Below are positions 1 to 11,963 of a DNA stretch of 64,000 nucleotides, one piece after another. Within the stretch, counting starts at the first letter, position 1. Every line of letters starts with the position of its first letter. The notes under the pieces are model-generated. The model made no database searches. It was not told the origin of the DNA and worked only from the letters and a program-made list of their open reading frames with translations. Location of the stretch: positions 17,244,439 to 17,308,438 of the forward strand of contig NC_091105.1 of assembly GCF_024713975.1 (NCBI RefSeq), read 5' to 3'. The translations under genes and the position numbers were made by a program. The DNA comes from Paralichthys olivaceus (taxonomy: Eukaryota; Chordata; Actinopteri; Pleuronectiformes; Paralichthyidae).

Positions 1-1833
1 ATCAGAGGTTAGGAACTATTAACAGCACACGAGGTATGTGTTCGCATATTTGTGTCAGTGGCACTTTCTCCTGCCCCATCCCTGGTAGCGACAGTCTCAA
101 CTCAAAGCCAGATTTGCATGTTACTGTTTGTCTGCCCTATTACCAGGGCCACAGGCAGGGCCTCTGAGGCTACAGGATGTTTGGTCGTCGCGGTGATGCG
201 ACGAGCCGATAACTCTCTCTTGCCAATCAGGAGTTGTTAGCAATCAGCCCGACATGTTGAGACGATGTTAATGTAGAAGTGGAGATGAATGTTGTCTTCC
301 ATCTTCACTATTTATTCTTTATTACAGCTGATTTCATAGAGGGCAGCTTCACAAAGGCTGCTACTGATCACTGACTATTTTGTTTTACAGTAATTTTCTT
401 TTTCCTTATATTGATGAGCCATGAAGATGCACTTACATTTGACGAGACAGTCAAATAATGATCACAATAGGGCACAAGAGTATATGATTTCAACTGTATT
501 TACACAATAACAATTTGAAATGCATCAGAAATGACTATGAATTTGTTTATTCATCACATAATAATAATAGTCGGCCTCTTCAGAATCCAATTCAGGTTTT
601 TCTTCCAGCTCCTGCAGCAGGAGGCGGGGTCTAATGTTACCTGCCCACTCTGATTTGATCACTAGATCAGTTCCCCTCTCGTTATTGATTACTTTTAAAA
701 TCATAAAAAACTATGTGAACATACATTACAACACAATGCATTGTAAAAATGTAAGCGAAGATATTTGCTGATATATGTATTGGGAGTAAAAGTGAAAAGT
801 ACCCACAAATGAATCTACGGAAAGTAGAAAGAGGTACGGTAACACAGTAAATGTACTTTGTTACATCCCACCACTGGAAGCAGTGGACGATGGCCTTTAG
901 TATCAAGCTTCACCTCTTGTCAAATAACTAAATGAATGATTGGTTAAAATGTCTGAAAAAATATACTGAGGTAAAAAAATTTGAGCTGAAAATGAAAGAT
1001 TTGTACTCAATGACACAAGTATCACCTTACTTTTGACAATTTTACTTTTTACTTTACGTCTTCACTTCACTTGTTTATGTTGTAATTAGGTCACTTTATG
1101 GCTGTGATGACGGATGCTCCATCGTCTGTCTTTGTACGTTTTCGTTCTGTCGTTTATTATTTAAAGGGGAGACTGGGAAGAGTGTTTAAGGGGTCTAACC
1201 TGATGTAGGTGCCGTCCTATGCTGACAGGACTATGAGGCAGACAGACACACACAATCCCCACTGCTTGTATCACAGCCATAGCCGTGGATACACACATAT
1301 GTGGGGGCGATAGAAACCCGATATCTCCCCTGTAGAGCCCCAGATTAGGCCCAGGAGACAGGCTACGTCTGAGTTTACACACACACACACAGACATACAT
1401 ATTGAAAAACACACATTGTGATTGTGCACAGAAACACACACGCTCATAGGTCAGCGTGCAGACCACAAGGACAGATAGTTCACATATCTGACTTGGCTGG
1501 CCTCAGACGTTTATTTTGGCTCAGTGCTCTGACAGGCACAGAGTCCAGCCCTGGTAGATGAGTAGCAAAGACAAATGTGTGAACATGACGACACACATGT
1601 ATGCATGTGCTCATATACCAGACCACACACATGCATGCATATGTAGAAACATACACTATGTCACGTTCTCCCTTAAAGTAGCAGTTTCATATTTAGTTTG
1701 ATGATACATTGACTTGGAATAGGGAAAATGGTGCAGCTTTCATTAGGCCTGGTGTCACTCTAAGTAACTTTGGTGAGTGGGTATGATCTCCTGTGAGAAG
1801 TCCACAGTTGAATGTCCACCTTTTAGTTGTGTT

Positions 1834-2038
1834 TCAGCTCAGTCCATAGAGATTTGGCTTGGGAACCGGAGGGTGGCCGGTTCAAGTCCAGCATGGACCA
1901 AAAGTATGGAAGGTGGACTGGTAGCTGGAGAGGTGTCCTTGAGCAAGGCACCGTACCCCCCAATTGCTCGCTGGGCGCTTCTCCGGGGCTGCCCATCACT
2001 CTACCATCTCTTTCCAAATTTGCAAGTCTTTGAGCCCC

Positions 2039-2075
<37 letters not shown>

Positions 2076-2155
2076 ATTGTGGGTTAAAATGCATGTATAA
2101 AAAAGGAAAATGAGTGTAAAAAGAATTTCTCCTTGAAGGATCAATAAAGTTCAGT
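1834..2155 (+). mobile_element. tRNA-derived SINE (V-SINE-like)
   Basis: The left part reads like a tRNA-derived head with a B-box GGTTCAAGTCC near 1879-1889. It is followed by the body GTGTCCTTGAGCAAGGCACC (about 1936-1955), a phrase found in many fish SINEs. The 3' part contains a TG run (2040-2073) and ends in GATCAATAAAGTT. It is probably transcriptionally dead. The family name is a recollection and not a search result. Confidence 0.65.
2040..2073. repeat. (TG)n microsatellite
   Basis: About 17 uninterrupted TG units, lying within the SINE copy. Confidence 0.95.
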
Positions 2156-3377
2156 TATTAAACACGCAGTTCACTATGCAGTCAAGAGATTAACAGGCTT
2201 TGTTTTTTGTATTTTTTTTCATTGGACACAGAACCCAACAGAATAAATCACAACATTTCCCTGCAAAGGGATGTGAACAAAAATCAAAGATATGCAAGCT
2301 GTTTGTACTTTTTCACAAACACAAATGGAAAAAAGGAGAAAGATGCATGATCGTCTTATTTCCTGCCCGGTCTTATAATCAGAGCCCTGAAGGAGTCTCA
2401 GCCCTGCAGGCTTTTTCTTCAGTTACTGCCACCGTCTGTTGTGGTTTTAAACCTTAACTGTCAAACACCTGCACTTCCAGTCAGCACTTCACTTTCTGCT
2501 TAAAGCGCAGAACATTCAACAATGTACAACTCTGTTTGAGAGGAGCCGTCTTACATGTGGCCCACTCACTCACTGTCAGTTGTGGTTTCCTGGGGCCAAG
2601 CTGTATGGGCGGGAAAACCTCAACACACCTGAACACTGTCATTCACACAGGTGGTTACATAGTGAGGTCAACGTTTTATAGGAGCAGGAATGGAATAGTG
2701 CTGAAGGGAAATGCTAGAAGGTGAAAAAAAAAAACCTTGGGAAAGTGGAGTGAAATGTTCTTGTTGTGTCAGTCTACTGGACTCAAAGCAGAAGAGCTTT
2801 GCATATGAATCAGGATTTGAAAACAATTTAGCAGCTTGTCTGTAATTATTACAGTTTCTATTTACGTTAACATTTCCCCTAATTAATTTACAGCCAAGTT
2901 TAATTATATGTAACTTTCAGATTTTATAAAAACTTACCTTGTTTATAATATGATCCTTCTTTTCTTCATCTTGTTTGGTTATTTAATGAATTCATTATGT
3001 CAATAGTTTTGAAAATTTGGAGGTTGTGCATTTTAAGTCTGTATGGTGCAGTTGTGCTTTATGGTATAAGTCTGCCCCCTATTGATAGAAATTAATATTT
3101 GGAGAATAGCATCATTTCAAAAAACAGGGCTCACCATTGTTTACAGTTTATCCTGTTTAACAAATTGAATGAACGTTAAATAAATATTTTTGCACTGAGA
3201 CATGTTTTAAACAACAGGGTAATTAAACATTAGTCATATATGAAGTGTTAAAATTACTGCAACTGACACCAACATGCTTAACTGAGCCTGAATGTTACTT
3301 TCAGAGGCTTCGTTTAAACATAAACTACCACAAACCATGAAGGTGGGAACAAGTTCAACATAAGTTTGTAGACTCAC

Positions 3378-6300
3378 TCTGGCCTGTAGACAGGCAGCCA
3401 ATAGACGAGCCTCCCACCAATGACCAGGTGACGAGCTGAGAAGTTTAACAGGTCTGTGAAGATGTCACTGAGATGGTACGCCTGTGAGACGGGGACGTGG
3501 GACTCTAAATATCTAGGCAGAAGATTAAAAATAAAATGTGAACAGGATTAGAACAGATCAAAGATTACCAAACATATGACCGTTAAAGACATTTGCTCAA
3601 GTTTTCCATTCATCTAATTGGACAAAGTTGCAGAGATTGTTTAAGGATCTAATGGAGTTAGAGTTGGAGTTTCTCTTGACTAGATGTCAGGCTTATGCTT
3701 TTCAGAATTAAAGCTAACTAATCTCAGATAAAAGACCCAGACACTATGAATGTATTTTATCAGTGTTGATGAAATAGCAGGTGAACATACATGCCGTCAG
3801 CAGGTTTGGTGACATCTTTGTGGGAGCCTGTTCGCCTTGTGGACTCACGGATACCATATGGAGCTGAAAACAAAAGAAACACATAGGAATTACAAAAGAG
3901 CACATAACTTCACCATGACTAACTGTCACATTAAATTCAATCAAGATGCACCAAATTGTGCACAGTCCTCAAAATGTTCCTGTTTTATTTCATTGGGACC
4001 TCTGAGTTATTTCTTGGGAAATTCAAATAAAATATTTATAAACACTCTATTCCAAAATGGTTAGGAAAGTGAAAAAACGAATTCCTGGATCTGCCACCTA
4101 AATTTAATCCAGAAGTCTGTGGCCCATACACTAGCCTGCCACCAAGTTTCAATAAAATCTGCTTGACTGTATAGACAGAGTTTACCCCAAGATGAGAGGA
4201 ACCTAAAGCCTGCAGAGGTGTAGCTGGGGCCCAGGCTGGTTGTAATACAGCAAAAAAAAAAATCCAGTGTGTGTTGAACACTGCAAATGAAATGTGTACA
4301 ACCAAATCAGATAGTGTCTACAGTGCTGAGCAATGAGGTGTTGGTTTGGCAAAGCTTCAGGATTATGGACATATTTTTTTCTCAGAATACATCTACCAGC
4401 TCAAAATGCAAACAACCCCAAAAAACATTAACGGCAAGAATTATACCCCAGTTATGATAAATGAATAAAAGGATTTCATACTCTGAAATTTTGTGTTTGT
4501 TAAGAACATAATCAGCACATACGATCAGTAATTATGGCATCGAACAGAGCAGCCTCCCTCCACACAGACTTGGATGCATCAGACACCATCACATCCACAT
4601 ACATCTTCTCTTTTCCATATTGCCGCAGGTTAGCTCTGATATTCTCATCGGGTCCTCGCCATTTCTGGTTTGTACGGCTCGACCGACCTGAACAACAAAC
4701 GCACATTTAGGATGATATAAATTTAAAAGACCACGTAAGCTCCGAGTAGACAAAACTTACCTCTGCCATGAATGGTGTTGTAATCAATGTCAATTCCACA
4801 GACATAGGCTCCAAAATGAGAACATGCTACCAACAGGCTCCCTGAAACAGAGACAAAGAACTGAATCATGATTAACCACACAGGTGGAAGTCTGTGTGTG
4901 AGGGGCAGTGGCAGAAATAACTCACCTGTGCCAACAAACGGGTCAAAAACCAGGTCATTCTCTTTGACCTTCGCGTGGTTGGCCATGATGAATGAGAGTC
5001 CGGCATCCATACTGGTGTTTCCAATGAAGTGTCTGTTCTTCACACTGTGGGAGCGAATCAGTTCACGTTGACCGTCCGCTATCTGGTACAGGATGAGGAG
5101 TGTTCAGCTGCAGATTAGCTTTTCTTAGTCTGATGCAAACAAAACGTCATGAGTCTCACCCATCTGCCAAAGTATATGTAGTATGGATGCTCGGGGATGT
5201 TGTTGGGGTCTGTGCCGTAATCCTCCAACAAACAGAAGATGTGCTGGGGGCTCTTCAGACTCACTGTGCCGTCAAATGGAAGATACTCCAAAGCCTGAGA
5301 TGAAAATACAGAACATGATGTTCTGAACATATACACAAGCTCACAAAGAAAAATACGCTGCACACATTTCTGAACACATCACACAAATCGTAAGACCCAC
5401 ATTAATCCTTTTGATTCTGTCTGGAAACTCCAGAGTCTTGTTGAAAGTGTAGACGTTGATTCTGTAGGTGGAGTCTTTGTGCATGAATGGTAACTGTAGA
5501 GGAATGTGGAGGAAGAGCACAGATAGAGATTCAAACATGTCATGATGTGTTTACATGGATTTGTCTGTAGGACACAATACAACAATAAACTGTAGCATCA
5601 CAAACCATGTTCTCTGATGGGTAGTTCAAGAGGGATGTTCTGAGTTCACTGTGTGTCTGCCCGTGGCCCCATAATTCAAAAGCGGACCTGGAAGGTTAAT
5701 GCAACTTAAACTACATCAACATTACAAACACTATAATGAAGGAAATACTGCCCAGGTGACAGGACCACAGATTAAAGGATGCATGACAACATGTGCAACG
5801 TGTTAAAGTCAATCCATCACCACAGGTCCAGCGACATCACTTACTTTGCACAAACAGATCTGGCCATGATGCCTCGGACATCATCCTCACACAAACCATC
5901 CAGACACCAGAAAGGAGCCTAGAGAGAAGAAGCCAGAAGTTCAGCAGCTGTTGAGGCCACTGACATGTCCTCCTTCTGCAGCAGAATATTTTGTTAGACA
6001 GTCGACACAGCAGTGAAAACAAACTGGACATGCAAACCTTTTCTTTGAAGTTTTCACCAGGATGGAAGGGTTTTCCTCTGAGGGCCAGCAGAGCCTTAAT
6101 CTCCTGAAAGAGTTTGGAAAAAGGCACAAATACTGACCTATGCATTTAACTCTATTGGAAAATATTACACTTACAGGCATATTGAAGAGAAACAACTGGG
6201 ATATATGGCGCTCATAAAGTATAGAGACATGATTTTTAACAAAAATTTAAGTTTGTTGCAGCAGAGACTGAATTATCCTGAGTTTTAATAATACTGGAGC

Positions 6301-7274
6301 AACAGCAGTCTTTTGTTAAACCCTTTCTGTGTGGTAAATGCCCATGTGGGTCATTCTGTGTCAAACCATCACACTTGTGTTTCGCACCATCACAGATATT
6401 AATGGAATTGTTCATGCTGATTTGGTGACATGAGAAATCTAATGAACTGGGACTGCATGTGTCTTGAATCCCATTTAAGGGAGATATTGGCTGACGAAGT
6501 TTGAACTGGACTTATCTCCTTTAATACAAGTCAGAGAAAGGGTTTTAAATCTCTTTGCCAGCTTCATGGTTATCTAAACAGTAGGCTATACCCAATATAA
6601 AAGAATAACAGCACCATAAGAGTAATTATAACAGTAAGAGTTAAAGTTCAACATTTTTACCAAAGTTAGATTTGAATATCATAAAGACCTCCAGAATGTT
6701 TGGTCTTTGGTTTTTGATAGTTGAGATATCGTAATTAATCTGAAGTGACATCACATCACTAATTCTTAATAATGTTGTTCAACAGCACTTAGTGATCGGT
6801 GCATACTCAGACACACTGTAGCTAAATGTTTATTCAATTGATTGCAATATTATGGTTGAATGTTGAGAAGCAATGGCCACTAAAATATTCTGATCATGAT
6901 TCTGCTTCATAACAAGTGTGCATTACAACTGATGAATTCTGCAAAGTGTGTCCATTTGGGCTGGGTAATAAAACAATGTGACAGTATTTGGTATCAGACA
7001 ACTGGTCCTCGCCATAAAGACAGGACACAGAGACATGGAGCTAAATCAGACAGTGAGTTGTCACACACTGTCAAGCTAATTGTGTTAGCTAGCATGGAGC
7101 ACAGCACGGGAGGTGGGACTCTACCCCCACTCCTCAAATGATCTCATTTCAACATGAAGGAACGGACAGAGGCTGCGAGTATTTTATGAAGGTTACCGGT
7201 AACCTGAAGTCCAGATTATCCTGAGCCAGATGGAGCAGATACCGGAGGCGTGTTCGACTGCTGGAAGCCGCCAT
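3378..7274 (-). CDS. trmt11: TRMT11, tRNA (guanine-10-N2)-methyltransferase catalytic subunit (3' end not in view)
   Basis: This is the catalytic subunit that, with TRMT112, methylates G10 of tRNAs (m2G10) using S-adenosylmethionine. Coding exons, in order on the minus strand: 7197-7274, 6038-6103, 5845-5918, 5606-5687, 5401-5493, 5160-5294, 4926-5082, 4761-4841, 4523-4687, 3791-3863, 3378-3512. All have AG/GT borders, and phases join without a stop over 1139 nt (379 codons). The start is MAASSSRTRLRYLLHLAQDN. The N-terminal part matches the THUMP-like region. Exon 7 holds the SAM-binding motif FDPFVGTG and exon 8 the motif GIDIDYNT. The catalytic DPPY is split across exons 9 and 10. Later come GGRLVYWLP and VYRPE. 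The mammalian protein is about 463 residues, so roughly 80 C-terminal residues are missing. I could not find them between 1 and 3377, so they probably lie left of the window. Exon borders are my reading; identity is very secure. Confidence 0.95.
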
Positions 7275-7812
7275 CTTTGTTGCGATCTCAAAATACATCC
7301 GGCTGGAAACCCGGCTCTGAAACAAAGTACCCAGTGTGGGTTAAATGACCATAAATGGTTGAAGAATGAGGTCCTCTCTTTACTTTATTAAAACACTGAA
7401 GCTGGATGGTGCAAAACATATTTTCATTGTTATGTGCTCATTGAACACATTTTCCCAGTATGAACACCAGCTGCTGTTTTTGCAGAATCTTCAGCATCAT
7501 TAGTTTGTAACTGCATATCACTATTTTACACTAAACTTTAAAGTATTTATTTTAAACTAAATACATGCATGTAAACACCATGTTTGTTTGTCATGCACAG
7601 ATTTGTATAATACAGTAGCGTGAGTAGATAATGTCCTCTGTCCTCTCTAATCTGCTTTTCTTCAGAGACACCCTGTTATCTCCTCTCATCGCTGATTGGC
7701 TGGCCGTAGCTCCTCTAGCAGCCATTGGCCGAGACAGATGTCCATCACAGAGGGTTCGTCAGGCGCCTCTTGCTCAGTCCTGCTGCTGTCAGCACTGCTG
7801 CAGTGATGTCAG
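7275..7812. promoter_or_regulatory. Shared head-to-head promoter region, TRMT11 / ABRA-like
   Basis: The TRMT11 ATG (7274, minus) and the ABRA-like gene (plus) are transcribed away from each other from this interval. A candidate 5' untranslated exon of the plus-strand gene ends at 7812 with donor CAG|GTGAGA; a second possible donor is CAG|GTGAAG at 7879/7880. A CCATTGG (inverted CCAAT box) is seen at about 7722. No TATA box or transcription start is evident. The untranslated exon is inferred because the coding exon is preceded by a splice acceptor. Confidence 0.35.
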
Positions 7813-8225
7813 GTGAGATTCACATGTAACCACAGGACTGATTTGTTTTTTACTTTGCTGCCATGACAGAGTGCTGCAGGTGAAGTGAGGATCCAGACAT
7901 GTAAGTTCAACCATGTCTGATCAGTGTTTGCTCCAAGTCTCTAAAAGGTTGTAAAGGTTGGATTGAGCCAGGCTACTTTACAAAGCTAGATGTTTACTCA
8001 TTGTGGACCTCATGGTTTATTTAAACTGATTTTGTAATGTATTTGAATTTTTTACTCAGTTGTAAAAAAAAATGTGTGACAGGGAAACAACAATCAGGTG
8101 AGAAGTATAAAACCTGTAATCCCAAAGATTACAGTTATTTATTTCTCCTAAAACTTACTGGACCCACTTCCAGACTAAAATTGAATGGGATATTTTTAGG
8201 CTTCATCCTCCCACAGAGTTAGGTG

Positions 8226-8876
8226 GTTATTGGTTTATTCGTTTTTTCATAATCGTGCTAACAAATAAACCCACAAACAAACGGACACATTTAAATTTGA
8301 TGGATCCAGATTTTTATTTGGATCGGCATCAAATTGTACACACTCAGATTATATCAATCCCCTAAATATACCAGATTTTGTACATTGATGAGTTATATTC
8401 AGATTTAGGGGTATTTCAGAGAATAGCATAATCACCTGAAATGGTTAATGAGTTTTAATACCTGCAATTATGTCATTGTGTTCTCATTACCGTATATCTA
8501 CATCAGGGCGGGTCCTCCTCCAGAGTCTGCCGTGTTGTTGTCTGCAGTAGCCCAGAGCGGATAAACCAGACACTGGCTCTAGAGAGGACCTTTCACTTTT
8601 TTTAGGGTTATCACCTAAAGGCCACCATAGCTTCTCCTCTCTGGAATGACAGGGTTTACACAAGAGGCTTTAAGTGGGCTGCATTCTGCACCCTCAACTC
8701 TAGATGTCATTACATCCAACGCACTGAACCTTTACCGAAAATAAAAAAGTGATCCTAGATCCGCACTAAAATCCTGAACCAGACCACATCCTCCCACCAG
8801 GTATCCAATCGATTTTTTAATCCTGCAAACTAAAAAACAGACAAAGGAAGTTGAAAACACCACCTCCTTGGGGGAT
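8226..8876. repeat. Degenerate interspersed repeat in intron upstream of the ABRA-like coding exon
   Basis: The left part has the phrase CATAATCGTGCTAACAAATAAA... with ACAAACGGACAC. The right end reads GAAAACACCACCTCCTTGGGGGA. These resemble a widespread fish repeat whose end reads approximately GAAAACATAACCTCCTTGGCGGAGG. A fragment in opposite orientation lies near 26235-26330. The element class is not known to me. Confidence 0.4.
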
Positions 8877-8962
8877 GTAGATATTATTCAGTGAGTTCAT
8901 TGTTTTTCTGTTTGTAAAATGACCAAATACAGTTATATAATCTTCTCCTAACACAGCCAGTG

Positions 8963-9502
8963 ATGGGAACAAACAGTGAGAGCACCCCCACCATGGACAC
9001 TGAAGATGACGCCCCAGCTCCTGCCCAGTTTGGCGATGACACTGCTGTGTGCATTGTCTCTGTGAAAGGCTTAAAGGAGAACTGGCAGAAGTGGTCTGAC
9101 GAGCACCAGGAGTACCAGAAGCACAACCCCTTCAGTCACGATGCCAAGCCCAGCACGGTAGTCCCTCAGAGGGGGCAGGATGACTACGGGAGGCCCCTGC
9201 AGGGCTCCATGACGGAGCAGCGGGGGAAGGATGCTCACACACGTATCAGCAGAGAAATTGAGGAGCTGTGTGAGGTTATAAGGAACATTGGCAAGCCAAG
9301 TGACTTTGACGGGGAAGGAACCAGCTGCGACGGTAAATCGGTCTGTGTCGAATTTGGGAAACTATTTGAGCATTATGTGACTATCTCGAACAAACTGGTG
9401 GGGATTCTTCTGCGAGCGAGGAAGCAGAGGCTGGTTATCTTTGAGGGGGAGATGCTGTGGCAAGGGAAGGATGACCATGTCGTTATCACTCTGTTACAGT
9501 GA
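8963..9502 (+). CDS. Short ABRA-like (STARS family) protein with C-terminal costars domain
   Basis: A 179-residue product encoded in one exon, starting at ATG 8963 just after a splice acceptor (TCCTAACACAG, ends 8956). The 5' leader is therefore probably in a separate upstream exon. The acidic, Pro/Ala-rich N-terminus has no clear family match. Residues about 33-90 resemble the mid-region of ABRA (ENWQKWSDEHQEYQKHNPFS, then YGRPLQGS). Residues about 95-179 are a costars domain ending FEGEMLWQGKDDHVVITLLQ. ABRA binds actin and promotes Rho/SRF signalling in muscle; the costars domain is an actin-binding module. Mammalian ABRA is about twice this length and ABRACL is only the domain, so this is an intermediate form. 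Relative to ABRA there are about nine extra residues (around 111-122) before GKSVCVEFGKLF. A possible polyA signal is AATAAA at 9964. The family call is secure; the exact orthologue is not. Confidence 0.88.
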   Translation: MGTNSESTPTMDTEDDAPAPAQFGDDTAVCIVSVKGLKENWQKWSDEHQEYQKHNPFSHDAKPSTVVPQRGQDDYGRPLQGSMTEQRGKDAHTRISREIEELCEVIRNIGKPSDFDGEGTSCDGKSVCVEFGKLFEHYVTISNKLVGILLRARKQRLVIFEGEMLWQGKDDHVVITLLQ

Positions 9503-11963
9503 ACTATATTTGTGTTGATGCCCTTATTCATGCTGCATCTCCAGTGGTTGTTACAGAGCTACTTCATGGCAGCACTCATGGCAGTTAACACATATCATGC
9601 ACTAATTCTACTCCAGTCATGTAATGGCAGATAAAAAAAAAAAACATACACAACTTACACAACTTACACAACTATAGACCTCAGTGGCCGATTATTCAAT
9701 CCACTCCATGCCTCAAAGAACATTAAATGTACAAATGCATTTTCTCTTAATGCTACAAAGAAAATAATCTACTCTACTATGCAGATGTATGCAGGGATTG
9801 GATACAATTGTGTAAAAACCTTAGTTAATGGACTGACATAAGTCAATGACAGTTAGCAATGCTGCAAAAAATTGGGGTCAAGACAGATATAATGCACATT
9901 AACAGCATTTATGAGCAATCAAAGAGGTCAGGCCACCTCAGCATGTTGACAATTGAGTCTTCCAATAAATGAATAGTGCTCTAAACCATGTGTTCCTAAA
10001 CTGTGTGTGAGTCAACAAACAAGAAAATCTAAAAGAAGGATAAAAATCTATTAATCGATTATATATATATACTGCTTAATCTTTTGAGGGGAGCTGTAGC
10101 CAATCCCAACTGACATTGAGCAAAAGGCAGGGTACAAACTGGGCAGGTCACCAGCATATTGCAGGGCTGATAAACAGACAAAGAACCGTTCAACGATTTA
10201 AGTCTCAAATTAACCCATTCTTTGACTAATATGCAAACTGCCAAACCGGGATTCAAACCGAGAACATTGTTGCTGTGAGTGAGCGCTAACCACTGCACCA
10301 GGAACAAAATCAAAAGGATGTAGACAAACTAAAAATGTTATTTATTTGGAGGATTTGGTTTGAAGTTTAGACTAAACAATAAAGATATCAGAGACATACT
10401 GGATGTAAAAAGTAGCTTCTGCCACATATTTCCCACCCCCGTAGCAGTGTTTGCTATAACTACCTAGTTACTTCAAGTACAACATTTTGTATTTATTTAC
10501 ATTACCTCTACCAGATTCATTGTGATGCATATGTGGTTGGGAAACCGTACTGCTTTTTAATGTGGGGAATGCGTTGCAGCGAGCAGCTGAGATGAAGTCA
10601 GAGTGGTTAATGAGAGTGGACCAAAGAGAACATGAGGCTCCCTGTGACAGACAATATGGTGCTATAGGATGAACCTGATCCGACTTGGCATGGGTGCTTC
10701 AGAGTGTGTATTTATTACCAGTGTGCTTGTACTTTAGGAAACCTTGTTGTAGTTTGAAACTAAGAATACATGAACCACAAACACACAGTGTGAGACGGTA
10801 TGATAAGCTACTGAGGCTGCTATATTGCTGCTGCCACTGCTATTGGAAGAGCACACGCTGCAATACACATTCATTTACTTTTTTAACATGAGCAGCAGCT
10901 TATTGACAAATTGGCAAGCACTTACCATTGTCTTATAATAAAGTAATTAAAGCCACAGTGTCCTGTTTGTTTTCTATTACTGGAGGTGATTCATAAATAC
11001 AAACTGCTGCAGTTAAACTAATGAATGGGAACGGGGTTGTTAAAGTCATATCATTATAAGGGCTTTATACTTTCTACAATAGAAACACACTGAAGTTAAT
11101 CCTGAGAAGAAGCAATAAATTATTTATTCTAAATCAACATTTCTGAAAGTGCATACACATTTATACAGTAGGATTTCTTCACATTCCAGTAATACATTAA
11201 TACTGTAGAGTATAATACAGCTGCATTAGTAGTTACAACATGCACAATCTAGCTAGTTCATATTTAACCTTTATAGAGTTATAGGACATTTCTTCAATTC
11301 AATCGATGAGTAAATCATTTCATTTAGAGCCTTGTCAATTGTGAATGAAGATGTCACATACTGCGTCAGAGTGAACAGCTGTCTGATCTCTCAATATATG
11401 ATTTATATGAATTGATCTTTAAAAATACATTCCAGTTTATACACCTATAAAGTCAAATCTGTGAGGCACTTGGGCAGTGCTGCACGACAAGAAACCGGTT
11501 TATGAATCATCACTTCTCTAGCTGTGAAATAATAATGATCTCAGTAAATCTATTGTTCAATTCATCTCTCCAGTCCTCTCAGTAGAAAAAGACTGCCTTC
11601 AACAACAAGATCTGAATCACACTGTAACTTGGTCCATACAGTGAATCATTTTTTATCTTTGGGTGGATTAAAGTTGATATAATTCACTTCTTCTTCTGTA
11701 AAATTAGAAAAACTTGTGTTGAAGTCTCAAGCAGCAAGACACAATATTTGGCTTTGTTAAAGCTTTCACTTTGGCTTTAAGTGTGAAGTGTATTCACAAA
11801 ACTAAAAACCTAAGTGGTCACTTATTACAAACATCATGGAAATACAAATATATTTTGCTGTGTTCAAAGAGGCAGCAACCTAATGTGGGTGTGTGTCAGC
11901 CAACATGACAACTGCAAGAGGGTGGATGTTGCAGTCGCTGCATCCCAGCCGAGTACAGCAAGG
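9503..11963. other. Convergent 3' intergenic region, ABRA-like / HINT3
   Basis: It holds the 3' ends of two convergent genes. AATAAA at 9964 is a plausible signal for the plus-strand gene. TTTATT near 11121 (AATAAA on the minus strand) is plausible for HINT3. A repeat copy lies at 10074-10310. No coding exon was recognised. Confidence 0.5.
10074..10310 (+). repeat. Teleost interspersed repeat, copy 1
   Basis: It contains GGGAGCTGTAGCCAATCCCA, CAGGGTACAAACTGGGCAGG, TCACCAG..., GGATTCAAACC and GCTAACCACTGCACC in this order. The same ordered phrases appear at 22095-22405 and, on the opposite strand, at 50935-51095 and 53930-54015. The high-copy nature in fish is from memory; the four copies here are direct observation. 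Confidence 0.7.

Larger units (their letters stand above)
1..3377. other. No exon recognised; probably TRMT11 last intron
   Basis: I searched both strands by eye for the C-terminal TRMT11 residues and found none. The stretch holds a tRNA-derived SINE at about 1834-2155 and a TG microsatellite inside it. The rest is AT-rich sequence without a recognisable gene. It is most simply the last TRMT11 intron or introns. Confidence 0.5.

Noticed and set aside
7631-7816. Plus-strand 61-codon frame upstream of the ABRA-like gene
   Set aside because: It reads through a likely splice donor at 7812 and does not join in frame to the costars exon; more likely 5' leader.
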